The position numbers and the translations under genes were made by a program. Shown here in pieces: positions 27,862 to 37,316 of a stretch of 64,000 nt of DNA. Source of the DNA: Pseudomonas spelaei (GTDB lineage: Bacteria > Pseudomonadota > Gammaproteobacteria > Pseudomonadales > Pseudomonadaceae); contig NZ_WNNK01000001.1 in assembly GCF_009724245.1 (NCBI RefSeq), forward strand, positions 62,001 through 126,000, written 5' to 3'. A model generated the notes under the pieces. It saw only the letters and a list, made by a program, of their open reading frames with translations, was not told the origin of the DNA and searched no databases. Position 1 is the first letter of the stretch. Each line of letters opens with the position of its first letter.

Positions 27862-28283
27862 TAAGTTGAACTCGTTAGAGGGATTTAATTATTAGCGTAT
27901 CCTTTGTGGTTGAGAATAAAAGTTCAAAATTCTGAGGGGTGTTTAAGTGTTAAGTGTGCGGGTTATTCGTTATTTAAATGTGAAATATATATAACTAATT
28001 CCTGGAAGCTACGCCCATTCACGAGTACTCGCCGCCGCCTCCTGACAAATGCGTAACTCCCAATAATGCTGTTCCGTTAAGGAAACGCGCCGAATAGCTG
28101 ATACGGCCGTTTTCTGTAGCCGCTGCCGAAGAATGAGGCTGCGATGGGCTGCGTAGCTGCCCCAAGGGCGGTCCTGGGGCCCGCATCGCAGCCTCGTACC
28201 TCGGCAGCGGCAGGGCAACCGAAAGCCCAAAAAACGTTCGGGCAGTGGCTTAACTGAGCGGCATCAAGACATGCCCCGGCGTC
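27862..28283 (-). promoter_or_regulatory. intergenic region between the two NEL genes
   Basis: The part next to NEL gene 1 (27870-28000) is AT-rich and should hold its promoter; no canonical hrp box was found. The rest contains a family B REP-like repeat (28114-28212). No gene is supported. Confidence 0.55.
28114..28212. repeat. REP-like inverted repeat, family B
   Basis: CTGTAGCCGCTGCCGAAGA on the left and CCTCGGCAGCGGCAG on the right, with inner arms GAGGCTGCGATG and CATCGCAGCCTC. It lies downstream of NEL gene 2. Confidence 0.8.
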
Positions 28284-31200
28284 TTACTCGTCGATCCGCC
28301 CCAGCGACTGGCGGGTCTGCTCCCGTAGCCATTCCTGGCGTCGCCGGCCCAGGTCATTGAGCAATTGGTTGTAGAGCTCATCGGATATCGGCTCGTCAGG
28401 CACGACGCGGTCTTCGATTTGTAATTGCTCGATCATGAGTTTCAGTTGTTCGCGTTTTTCAACTTTTTGTGGCTCGGTCAGGTCCGGGGATTGGGTCAAC
28501 GCTTGCTGTTCGCTTTGCAGTTGATCGAGGAGGGCAAATTGTTCATCGATGCTGCTCTCGTTGATCTCGTAGTCTGTCGCATAGCGCTCCTTGAGGAAGT
28601 TTTCCCAGTAAGGCTCAAGCAGTATTTGATCCACCAGCCCGTCACCTTCACTCAATGACAGTACTGCCGTGTGCGCTCGGCTGATGGAGACTTCATTGAC
28701 CCTGGCGGTCTCCCGGTACAGCATGTGTTCGCTGACCCAGGGCAAACCGAGCCTGCGGGCCAGGCGCGTCTGGTAGGCCAGGTGAACTTCTACTTCATCA
28801 ACGGTGCCAGGCTCGCCGCTGATCATCTCTGAGGTCAGTCGCAGGCCTAGTCCACCTTGCTCGACAGGTTTGAGACGGTGAGCGATGTCGGCGCGCGCAA
28901 CGTGGTTCAACAGCTTGAGGTTGGCCGCCCCCTTGGCCAGTTTGATCAGTTGCTCTTCACGCTCAGCGGGTGTTCGGCTGAAGAGCCTGGCCCGGCTCGC
29001 CTCGACTTCGATGCCCATACTGTTGAATATTTGCATCCCCGCATCGGGGCACAACCCCGGAAAGCTGGACATCCGAAACAGTGTTTGCCGCAAGTCGTGG
29101 TCGGCGTCCATGGACGACAGCATGCGCTGCACTTGTGATCTCATCATTGCGCTGTTCTGTTGATAGAGTGCCCTGTCGGTCGGGTCTTCGAAGAACTCTG
29201 GGGGCTCCAGGGCTTTGATCACTTCGAAAAAACCTTGGGAGCCGTGTTCATGCTCCAGGTCTTTCCAGATGGCTCTATAAATAAAGCGGTTTTCATTGTC
29301 CAGATCGTCGAGCCAGTAACCGCTGTCGCCTTGGGGCTCATAGGTCCGATAAGGGTCAAGCCCCGCGACGGTTCTATAGGTCTCAAAGCGCTCCTGGGCC
29401 TCAACGGTCAGTTTTGCACGGTCCAGGCGGGTCAGGGCAACAATGACGGCCGATTCGGAGTTGCTGGCAACCAGGGGGACACTGGTAATGGGGTTACCGC
29501 GCAGTTCCAGGATGAAAGTACTGTTGCGTGGTTGTGCAAACAAGCCGGTAGGCCATTCGCTGATACCGGTGTCGCTTAACAGGAGTACATCTAAATTGGG
29601 CATCTTGCTGATATCCGGCACGATGCCCAACGGGTTGTTGGCCAGGTTCAGGCCGCGTAGGCGCGACAGGTTACTCAACTGCTCGGAGGTCGAGGCGTCC
29701 AGGACAATCTTGTTGTCGGCCAGGTTCAGCTCTCTGAGATTGGGCATGCGCTGAATGGCGGGAGGCAGCGTTGTTAGAGCGTTGCCTGTCAGATCAAGGA
29801 CCTTCAGTTTTGGAAAGTGTTGTAGGAAGTTGGCACTGCTCGAAGAGAGTTTGTGGCCGGTCATGTTCAAGCGAGTGACCCGTTGCATTTCGGTGGGCAG
29901 CTCGGGCAGCTTGTCCGGCCATCGCGTTTTAGAAAAATCCAGCCTGACGCCACCGCGCGGAGTGTTGAGCTCGTCATGCAGTCGCGTATAGCCCTCACTC
30001 CAAGCCTCCATCAGCTTGTCAGCAAAATGGGTTCTAGTCTGACGAATCACTGCCTCCGGGGGATCGTCCTTGGAACGCGTTATTTTGGATTTGATATAGT
30101 CACCCAGCGTTTTTTCAAAGGTTTGGCCTTCGGTTTCCAGGTGCTCCAGTTTTTGTAGACCTTCCGCTGTTTCCGCTACTTGAGAAAAGCGTCTTACACC
30201 TTGCTCAGACATTTGGGGGAGCCACCTTTTGATGCGTTGCTGCAAGGTGGCGGGGGGCGCCTCTTCGGCCACTGTACCCCGTAAAGTGCTGATGAAGCCG
30301 CCCCCCAGCAAGGTGAGGGTTTCAGGTTCGGCCTGTACGCGGATCGGTGGTTCGGCCATTATCAGACGCCGCTCCGCAGGGGCTGTGATCTTTGTGATCA
30401 GCCATGACCTGAAGCGCTCACCGTCGATGAAGCGTTCGTCGGTGGTCAGGGTATGGAAGACCGCGCTGTAGAAGTCTGTCGTGCCATGCAGCAGTGTGCC
30501 TTGAGCATTAAAGACCCGGTATTGGGCCTTTTTGTTGCGCACCAGGATGCGCAGGTTGGCAGCGTCCTGTTCACCGACCTGAATCCGCAAGTCGCCAGTC
30601 GGGGCTTTTTCACGGATTTCGATACGCAAGTTCGCCAGCGCGTCGGTGTGGATTCTCAAGGTATTGAGCGCCAGGCGTTCGGCTTCTTCCGACAGAGGAT
30701 AGTCTTGAAGGATCTGCTCGAACACCCGTGTGCTGGTGACCTCGAACTCCAGTTCCCGGGCCTGGTTCTTGACGTCCAGTGGCAGGCGTTGGTCCTCGCT
30801 CATCACCTTTAGATGGCGGCTTCGGGTATGACGGACCAACCGTTGGGCGATGCTCAGGGGGAGGTCGGGGTACTGGGTGCGCAGTAACTGGACATGCGGG
30901 TCGTCAGTGGCTTCTTGTTCGAGGTAAAGGTGCTGGGTGAGCGATTGACTCTGTTGTTCGACATGCTCGGCCAACCGATCACGCAGTGCCTGTACCTGTT
31001 CCGGTGCGGGCAGGGTTTCGCCCAGTAAGCGGGTGAGCTGTTGTGGGTCGAGAAACGCCACGACTTTTTCCGGCAGTTGGCCGGACATGACGTCGGCGAT
31101 GCTGAGCGTCAGCACGTTATCTCCCTGGGCAGTCGGACTGCCATAGAAACGGGAGTCGCCGGACAGGTCGGAATGTTGATAGACCCGCAGCGCTTTGTCC

Positions 31201-33395
31201 TGCGGCCAGCCTTCAAGCTCGGTGACCATTTGCTCAAACCAACTGGACGCAGGGTCAAGCGGTTGTGCCATGCGGATTTTCTCGATACTGGTCTTGATCT
31301 GCCGGTCACTTTTAAAGCGTTGCAACGTGTCGGCGAGCAACGGCGGAGTCGGTTCATTCTTGACGTACATCTGGCGCAATGCACCGTACTCCACTCCGCT
31401 GATGACGCGTACTTGCTCAAGCTCAGCGTTGCTCAATCCATCCGTCTGTGGCCCCAGTCGGCGCAGTAACCGGGTATTGCTCCACGCGCGCGGCTGTTCG
31501 CCTTCCAGTACGCAGGCGCCGCTGCCGTTGAGTGTTACCGGTGGGCGATAGGCGTCGGAACGTTTGGGGTGGGCGAGTTGGAATGCCTGGTTTTCGGGAT
31601 CCTGCCGGACTTCATAATGACGGTTATTCACACGCACGATCTGCTTGCCCCGGTGGGAGTGCAGGCCATTTTCCTGCGGTTCTGGCAGATCCTGCACCCT
31701 GTGCTGATAAGGCCGCAGGTCAGGATTCCACAAACGGGTATCGCCGGAAGGCATCTGTACGGGTTTAAGCCTGTCAACAAAGGGAGACAACTTCAGGCGG
31801 GCGACTGCTGCGAGCTGCCCTCCGGCGTGGAATGTCCCCAGTTGAATAACGTTTTCGGCAACCGCCAAGATATGCTCCCACCCCTCAATTTGCCGGCCTG
31901 CGCTCCAATCGACGATGCCTTCGAGTATGTCGTTGAGCAGTTGGTAGGTGGTATAGGCCAACATCAGCAGACCCAGGAAGGGGACGAATGGGGTGATGAC
32001 CATGAGGGCGACGTTGAAAATGTCCGAGAGCATCTTTTCCAGATTGTCCCACCAGGCCCAGCGGGCCATACGGTCGGCATAGTCTGTGGAAATGGCGATT
32101 TCCCGAGCGTCGTTGATGATTTTGTTCAGTTTGACCTGGTGCAGATAACGCCACAGATCCTCGCTGGTATCGTTAGCAACTTCATCGCGTACAGCCTGAA
32201 TGCGAAACTGCAGGTCGGGTACCTGCACAGGGGTTTCACGCCAGTTTGGATCGCTGTCACCCGGTTCCCTCGGGTACCAGCGCACGGTCGAGAGCAAATT
32301 GTTGAGCTGGTTAAAGAAGCGCCCGCGCTGTTCATGGGGAACGAACTGACTGAAAAATTGCTGATAGCTGAGGCGAGGCGAACCCGGTGTTGGCGTCTGG
32401 TCACGTAACTGGCGGGTCAGTTCTTTGACGAAGTCCAGTGACGACGCGTATTCCTTGAGGGGATGCTCCGGGTCATGGGGGACATAGGCCAACATCCGTC
32501 CGGTACCCCAGTCAGCCGTTTGCGAGGTGATGATCAGGACGCCGGCCAGGCGGGTATCCAACAGGTCCAGGGTGTAGAACTCGATTGGTTTGGCGTCGAG
32601 CATCAGCAGCCCGGGGGTGCCTGTGACCATGAGCTGGATCAGCTCATAGGCGTCCTCGGCAATGTGATTTTTGTCCAGGGCCATCTGGGAAGCGCTGTCC
32701 AGGGCTGCCCGCAGGTTGTCGATAACCTCGTGTCGTAGCGCGTCGGCGACCGACGGATTATCGAACCCCAACGAGGCCCGAAGTTGCTGTTGATAGCGCG
32801 CGCCAATGTCGAGGTTGCGGCAGAGCGTCTTGAACGTGTCGGCGGTCAGCACCTGGCCGCTCACGTTATGGGTGAACGTCAATAGCTGGCGCTGGCCTCG
32901 GGCATCTTCATCGGAGAGGAAGGCGTAGTCGGCGAAGGTTTCCGAGGCCGAGAAATTGTGCAGTGCGGCATCGAGCAACGTGATGGTTCGGCTGGTAACG
33001 CCAGGCAGCACACTGATCGACCACCAGGGCAGGTTGGCGGGGGAATAGAGGCGAATTGAGGTGTGTGACACATCAATATCACCGTAGGCGCTCAGCGCCT
33101 CTTTGAGCAGCGGCTCGGCAAAGGCCTGGACGTCATTCAGTTGGGCAAATTTTTTGTCGAGGGTGTTCTGGGTGGACCAATGCTTGTCCAGAGCCTGTTT
33201 CATGGCCGTGTGTAACGGTGGCGTGAGTGCGTTTGTGTGGAGCCCGGAGATGACGGGCTTGAGTGTTCTTAGTGTGGTCAGTCGCTGGGGCCCGGTATCG
33301 AGCAACCAGCGAGGCAGTTGTTGTTTGATGAAGTCGTAATGAACCGGTTTTTTTTCTACGATCGAAAGTGGTCGTTCTATGACAGCGGCAGGCAT
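28284..33395 (-). CDS. giant LRR/NEL-type E3 ubiquitin ligase-like protein 2
   Basis: A 1703-residue paralogue of the protein at 22783, with the same order of domains: DUF6543-like N-terminus (HYDFIKQQLPRWLLDTGP, LLDAALHNFSASETF), hydrophobic stretch near residues 461-485 (ALMVITPFVPFLGLLMLAY), leucine-rich repeats near 1170-1285 (LKVLDLTGNALTTLPPAI), and NEL domain with LCPDAG, Cys1449 and Asp1451. The end is a charged helical region. The start at MPAAVIERP has AAAGG about ten bases upstream; the frame stays open to 33500, with ATGs on the way. It probably ubiquitinates a host protein different from that of copy 1, as the repeats differ. Confidence 0.85.
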   Translation of the reverse strand: MPAAVIERPLSIVEKKPVHYDFIKQQLPRWLLDTGPQRLTTLRTLKPVISGLHTNALTPPLHTAMKQALDKHWSTQNTLDKKFAQLNDVQAFAEPLLKEALSAYGDIDVSHTSIRLYSPANLPWWSISVLPGVTSRTITLLDAALHNFSASETFADYAFLSDEDARGQRQLLTFTHNVSGQVLTADTFKTLCRNLDIGARYQQQLRASLGFDNPSVADALRHEVIDNLRAALDSASQMALDKNHIAEDAYELIQLMVTGTPGLLMLDAKPIEFYTLDLLDTRLAGVLIITSQTADWGTGRMLAYVPHDPEHPLKEYASSLDFVKELTRQLRDQTPTPGSPRLSYQQFFSQFVPHEQRGRFFNQLNNLLSTVRWYPREPGDSDPNWRETPVQVPDLQFRIQAVRDEVANDTSEDLWRYLHQVKLNKIINDAREIAISTDYADRMARWAWWDNLEKMLSDIFNVALMVITPFVPFLGLLMLAYTTYQLLNDILEGIVDWSAGRQIEGWEHILAVAENVIQLGTFHAGGQLAAVARLKLSPFVDRLKPVQMPSGDTRLWNPDLRPYQHRVQDLPEPQENGLHSHRGKQIVRVNNRHYEVRQDPENQAFQLAHPKRSDAYRPPVTLNGSGACVLEGEQPRAWSNTRLLRRLGPQTDGLSNAELEQVRVISGVEYGALRQMYVKNEPTPPLLADTLQRFKSDRQIKTSIEKIRMAQPLDPASSWFEQMVTELEGWPQDKALRVYQHSDLSGDSRFYGSPTAQGDNVLTLSIADVMSGQLPEKVVAFLDPQQLTRLLGETLPAPEQVQALRDRLAEHVEQQSQSLTQHLYLEQEATDDPHVQLLRTQYPDLPLSIAQRLVRHTRSRHLKVMSEDQRLPLDVKNQARELEFEVTSTRVFEQILQDYPLSEEAERLALNTLRIHTDALANLRIEIREKAPTGDLRIQVGEQDAANLRILVRNKKAQYRVFNAQGTLLHGTTDFYSAVFHTLTTDERFIDGERFRSWLITKITAPAERRLIMAEPPIRVQAEPETLTLLGGGFISTLRGTVAEEAPPATLQQRIKRWLPQMSEQGVRRFSQVAETAEGLQKLEHLETEGQTFEKTLGDYIKSKITRSKDDPPEAVIRQTRTHFADKLMEAWSEGYTRLHDELNTPRGGVRLDFSKTRWPDKLPELPTEMQRVTRLNMTGHKLSSSSANFLQHFPKLKVLDLTGNALTTLPPAIQRMPNLRELNLADNKIVLDASTSEQLSNLSRLRGLNLANNPLGIVPDISKMPNLDVLLLSDTGISEWPTGLFAQPRNSTFILELRGNPITSVPLVASNSESAVIVALTRLDRAKLTVEAQERFETYRTVAGLDPYRTYEPQGDSGYWLDDLDNENRFIYRAIWKDLEHEHGSQGFFEVIKALEPPEFFEDPTDRALYQQNSAMMRSQVQRMLSSMDADHDLRQTLFRMSSFPGLCPDAGMQIFNSMGIEVEASRARLFSRTPAEREEQLIKLAKGAANLKLLNHVARADIAHRLKPVEQGGLGLRLTSEMISGEPGTVDEVEVHLAYQTRLARRLGLPWVSEHMLYRETARVNEVSISRAHTAVLSLSEGDGLVDQILLEPYWENFLKERYATDYEINESSIDEQFALLDQLQSEQQALTQSPDLTEPQKVEKREQLKLMIEQLQIEDRVVPDEPISDELYNQLLNDLGRRRQEWLREQTRQSLGRIDE

Positions 33396-33594
33396 GGTTG
33401 GATGACCTTTTAATAATGCTTGGGTCATTCGATTGTGTGCGGGAACGCTCCATTCAAACCTCGAAAATGTTGCTCGGAACAGGGGGGATTGGATGAGCAA
33501 TTCGGGACTGAAAAGTAAACAAGTAACGCCCTGCTGCGAATGCTCTGGCGGGCAGGGTATTGGCTCGAGAACGTGCGGAAAAACTTAGTTGCGA

Positions 33595-36500
33595 TTAACC
33601 GCCGGCGGTTGGTGGCAGGCACAAGCTCCGGGCGCCGGGTTGTAGGTAAGGCATCAGAATCGGAGCCATGCCCTTGAGTACTTGTACTGGCAAGGCCGAG
33701 GTGAACGTGAAGCCTTGGGCCGAGGCACCGGGCACGAAGGCGGTCAGGGTGCCGAAGTGATGCTCACCGATGTAGAACACAAACGTGGCCGTGCGGTTGA
33801 TCGACTTGGAGCTGAGAATGCGTCCGCCGGCACCGATGGCTTCAATGCGGTTATCCCCGGTACCGGTTTTACCGCCCATGGCCAGCGGCGTGCCGTCTGT
33901 GAGTTTGAAACTGCCGGAAACCCTTTTCGCCGTTCCCGTATCCACCACTTGCGACAACGCCTCGCGCAAGGCACTGGCGACTTCGCTGGGCATCACGCGT
34001 TTGCCGCGATTCGGGTCATTGATCAAGCGGGTTTCATAAGGCGTGGCGGCAGCAAAGTGCAGGCTGTCAATGCGCAGTGTCGGTTGACGCACGCCGTCAT
34101 TGAGGATCGTTCCTACCAATTCCGCAAGGGCTGCGGGCTTGTCGCCCGAACTGCCAATCGCGGTGGCCAGGGACGGCACCAGATGGTCGAAGGGGTAGCC
34201 GACGGCTTGCCAGCGTTGATGAATATCCAGGAACGCCTCGATCTCCAGCATGGTGCGGATACGACTGTCGCGGGCACTCTTGTGTCGGCTTTTGAAGAGC
34301 CAGCCATAGACTTCCTGACGCTCGTGCTCGCTGGCGGCGACGGCCTGGGTGAAGGTGGCGTCGGGCTTGTTCAACAGGTAGCCGAGCAGCCACAAGTCCA
34401 GGGGGTGGACCTTGGCGATGTAGCCTTGGTCCGGCAGGTCATAGGCGCCGGGGCCGTAGTTTTGATAGAGCTTTTCCAGACGTTCATCGGTGAGCTTTTC
34501 CGGGTCCTTGGTGTGGATCAAGTGGGCGCGTACGAAGCTGTTGAAACTCTGTTGACTGGCCTGGGGCAGCAGGTAGCGGTGCACGGCGGCCAGGCGGATG
34601 GCGGTGGGGTGCATGCCGTCGAGGAAGGTGTCGAGTCGGGCCTGGGTATCTTTGTTGCGGTACTTTTTCCAGAAGCGCAGCAGAAAGGTAGTGCCCTCGC
34701 GGTCAGCGAATTGGGCCAGGTATTCCTGGCGGCGCGGGTCGTTGTCGTCCTTGAGCAACTCGGCACTGTTGTTGGCGCCGTGGTAGGTGCTGTAGCGCAC
34801 CAGGTCGCGCATCAGGCGAATGAACGGCAGGTTGATCGATTCGCGCAGGGCATCGCGCAAGGTCGGGCTGCGGCCGTTGTCTTCGTTGCGAAAGTTGTGG
34901 AAGTGATGCAAACCGCCGCCGGTGAAAAAACTTTCGCCGGGGCTGGCGGAGTACTGCCGGTTGAGGGCCGCGTCGAGCATTTTCGGCAGGCTTTGGTCGC
35001 TGTTTTGCGCCAGGTAATCCACGGCCCAGCGGGACAGGCGATCCTGGTCGTCGACGTTGACTTTCCTCAGTGCGGCGGGCGCTTGCCCGGCGTAGCGGTC
35101 ATGCAGTTCGCTGATGATCTGCAGGTAGGTGGTCAGCACCCGCAGCTTGGCGGTGGAGCCCAGTTCCAGCTTGCTGCCTTCGTTGATGTCGAAGGGCTGA
35201 TCGGTGTTGTCGGTCTGTACCCGCACGCGGGCGCCATCGGGTGTCATCTCGTAGAGGTTGAAGCTGTAACGCACCTGGGCCGTGTTGGCTGGGGTCAGCA
35301 GGCGCGGCCCGAGCAGGCCGAGTTGTCCGGCGAAGGCGGGGTCGGCCAGGTGCTTGAGGTAGGCGGTGGCCTGGGTTTGCAGGTCATTTTGCAAGGTGCT
35401 GGTGGCGGACAGGTCGAGGCGGTCCAGGTCATACAGTGGGCGCTTGAGCAAGGTCGCGAGGCGGCTGCGGGCGACACTGATGCCTTTGTTGGTTTCGATG
35501 GGTTGGATCGTGGGTTGTTGTTGCCAGTCACGGTAATTGACCTTGCTGGCCAAGGCGGCGGCGGACAGTGCGGGTTCGATCACGCCATTTTGTGCCAGCA
35601 GGCGGATGTGACTGTCGGTGAGTTCCGCCAATTCCTGGCGACCTTTGGACAGATAGTGCGAGGGCCGGCGCTGGGCGATCATCAACGACAGCACTTCCCG
35701 CAGGGCCAGGCCTTTCTGCGCCAGATTTTTTGGATCGTTGCTGGCCAGAATGGCGTTGCTCTGCTTGAAGTCGGCGCCGTACCAGACTCGCAGACCTTCG
35801 GCCATGCCGTGCACTTCCCCGTGGCCGGGCACTGCCGACAGCGGGACGCTGTTGAGGTAGTCGCGCACGATGTTTTGCCGCGCCCTCAGTGTCTCGGGAC
35901 CGCCCTGATAGGTGCGCACGCTGGCGGAAATCATCTGGCGAATCTTCTCGCCGCCAGACAGCGTTAGCCCATCGGGTGAATGGCGGTATTTTTCCAGTTG
36001 GGTAGCCAGGGTACTGCCACCCGCTGTCTGGCCTGGCAGGTGCAGCAGCTTGGCGATTTGCGACCAGGCGGCCTTGGCAAAGCGCGGCCAGTCCACGGCC
36101 GGGTTGGCCTGGGGTTGGGCCGGGTCCAGCAGGTCGCGGTTTTCGATAAACAGCAGGCTGTTGATCACCACCGGCGGGATGGCGGCGAAGCTGGGGTAGA
36201 ACTGTTGCGGGTAGCTGAACTGGTACAGGGGCACGGCACGGCAATCGGTGATTGACAGGCCAGCCTGGATTTTTTCGGCATAGGGCACAAACAGGCCGTG
36301 TCGGGTGTAGTCCAGCAGGGCGTCAGAGAAGTGCGCCTGGCTTTGGATCAAGTAGTCGCGCTTGAGCAAACGTGGCAGGAAATCACCCAGGGCACTGTAG
36401 CCCAGGCGCTTGTCGAAGGGGCCGTCGCCGGGGTAGACCATGGCATTACTGGGGCCGGGCTGGACCTTGTAGGTCAAGGTCTCGGCAAGCCGGCTGAACT

Positions 36501-36711
36501 CCCGGGCCTGCCACTTGGACGTACGCATTTCCCGCGAAGCGGCATAACCGAGGGCGATCAGCCCCATCACCAGCAACAGCCAGAACATTCGCCAGACAAA
36601 GCGTCGTTTGCGGGGCTTTTGTGGCAATGGCTGTTCATCCGTGCTGTCGGTTGGCACCGCAGCCTTGGTCGAATTGGTTTGCCACAAAGCACCCATAGTC
36701 GATTGATCCAT
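33595..36711 (-). CDS. class A penicillin-binding-like protein (transglycosylase-transpeptidase)
   Basis: A 1038-residue inner-membrane protein with one N-terminal anchor (about residues 40-58) and a periplasmic body. The GT51 transglycosylase region shows LLFIENRDLL and GGSTLATQLEK; the transpeptidase triad is present: SxxK in GSTAKL (Ser519), SxN in RESINLPF (Ser625) and KTG in GGKTGTGDN (Lys948). More than 300 residues separate SxN and KTG, far more than in standard class A enzymes, so a large inserted domain is present. It should polymerise and cross-link peptidoglycan, perhaps in a specialised setting. An ATG at 36696 is an alternative start. Confidence 0.85.
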   Translation of the reverse strand: MDQSTMGALWQTNSTKAAVPTDSTDEQPLPQKPRKRRFVWRMFWLLLVMGLIALGYAASREMRTSKWQAREFSRLAETLTYKVQPGPSNAMVYPGDGPFDKRLGYSALGDFLPRLLKRDYLIQSQAHFSDALLDYTRHGLFVPYAEKIQAGLSITDCRAVPLYQFSYPQQFYPSFAAIPPVVINSLLFIENRDLLDPAQPQANPAVDWPRFAKAAWSQIAKLLHLPGQTAGGSTLATQLEKYRHSPDGLTLSGGEKIRQMISASVRTYQGGPETLRARQNIVRDYLNSVPLSAVPGHGEVHGMAEGLRVWYGADFKQSNAILASNDPKNLAQKGLALREVLSLMIAQRRPSHYLSKGRQELAELTDSHIRLLAQNGVIEPALSAAALASKVNYRDWQQQPTIQPIETNKGISVARSRLATLLKRPLYDLDRLDLSATSTLQNDLQTQATAYLKHLADPAFAGQLGLLGPRLLTPANTAQVRYSFNLYEMTPDGARVRVQTDNTDQPFDINEGSKLELGSTAKLRVLTTYLQIISELHDRYAGQAPAALRKVNVDDQDRLSRWAVDYLAQNSDQSLPKMLDAALNRQYSASPGESFFTGGGLHHFHNFRNEDNGRSPTLRDALRESINLPFIRLMRDLVRYSTYHGANNSAELLKDDNDPRRQEYLAQFADREGTTFLLRFWKKYRNKDTQARLDTFLDGMHPTAIRLAAVHRYLLPQASQQSFNSFVRAHLIHTKDPEKLTDERLEKLYQNYGPGAYDLPDQGYIAKVHPLDLWLLGYLLNKPDATFTQAVAASEHERQEVYGWLFKSRHKSARDSRIRTMLEIEAFLDIHQRWQAVGYPFDHLVPSLATAIGSSGDKPAALAELVGTILNDGVRQPTLRIDSLHFAAATPYETRLINDPNRGKRVMPSEVASALREALSQVVDTGTAKRVSGSFKLTDGTPLAMGGKTGTGDNRIEAIGAGGRILSSKSINRTATFVFYIGEHHFGTLTAFVPGASAQGFTFTSALPVQVLKGMAPILMPYLQPGARSLCLPPTAGG

Positions 36712-37316
36712 TCACGCAGATTGATCGGACTTGTCTGAAGCTTAGACGGTGGTTGGCGTGTGGGAAGAATTTGTGTGGGCAATCGATAGCAGGGGTGGGT
36801 ACCTCTGACTTAAGGAAAAATGAAGAACCGACACAGCCGATTTCTGTAGCCGCTGCCGAGGTACGAGGCTGCGATGCGGGCGGCAGGACCGCCGCCGGGG
36901 GCCGCTACGTCGGAATGCCGCCCAGACCCATCACAGCCTCGTACCTCGGCAAGGGCTACAGAAGGTGCGTTCTAGAGCCTCCTGCCGAGGTAAACCCGAC
37001 AAAAGCAGGGGCATGACGATGCACCTTCCCTGTGCAATACTCGCCGCCGCTAATTAAAGGCAATTCCTACATTGCCCAGGTGATGCCCCTCCGAAAAAGG
37101 CGCTTTTACCGAGACTTCTCGCTGAATCTTGCTGTTTATAGAGTGAAAAGCCCTGCCCATGGCTTTTTATACTGCACCCCCGCTGAGCTGGTCCGGTTTG
37201 CAGGGCCAGTCAGGTTTGCCCAAAAGGCAGGCCTGGCAGGAGGGCGTCGTGGCGACCCGCTGCGACGTCGAACACTCGGTGGTTCATATCCAATAACAAA
37301 ATGAGGTTGTACCCCT
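36712..37316 (+). promoter_or_regulatory. long region before the amino-acid permease
   Basis: About 600 bases without a convincing gene. It holds a family B REP-like repeat (36844-36961), then a region of normal GC with a possible stem (37205-37238, GCCAG/TTGCC against GGCA/CTGGC) and the permease ribosome site (GAGG near 37302). A 90-codon frame at 37032-37304 has poor codon use. A long regulated leader is possible but no known riboswitch was recognised. Confidence 0.45.
36844..36961. repeat. REP-like inverted repeat, family B
   Basis: CTGTAGCCGCTGCCGAGGT and GAGGCTGCGATG on the left, with their near-complements on the right (one mismatch in the outer arm), around a GC-rich centre (GGCGGCAGGACCGCCGCC). 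Confidence 0.85.

Noticed and set aside
27862..28010. hrp box before NEL gene 1
   Set aside because: A GAACT and a CCAC occur in the right order but are only about 11 bases apart, too close for a HrpL promoter.
33682..35967. Open frame of about 760 codons antisense to the penicillin-binding protein gene
   Set aside because: Shadow frame; the minus-strand protein shows SxxK, SxN, KTG and a membrane anchor.
37032..37304. 90-codon frame before the amino-acid permease
   Set aside because: Arg-rich shadow-like composition, no ribosome site and no recognisable domain; more likely an untranslated leader.
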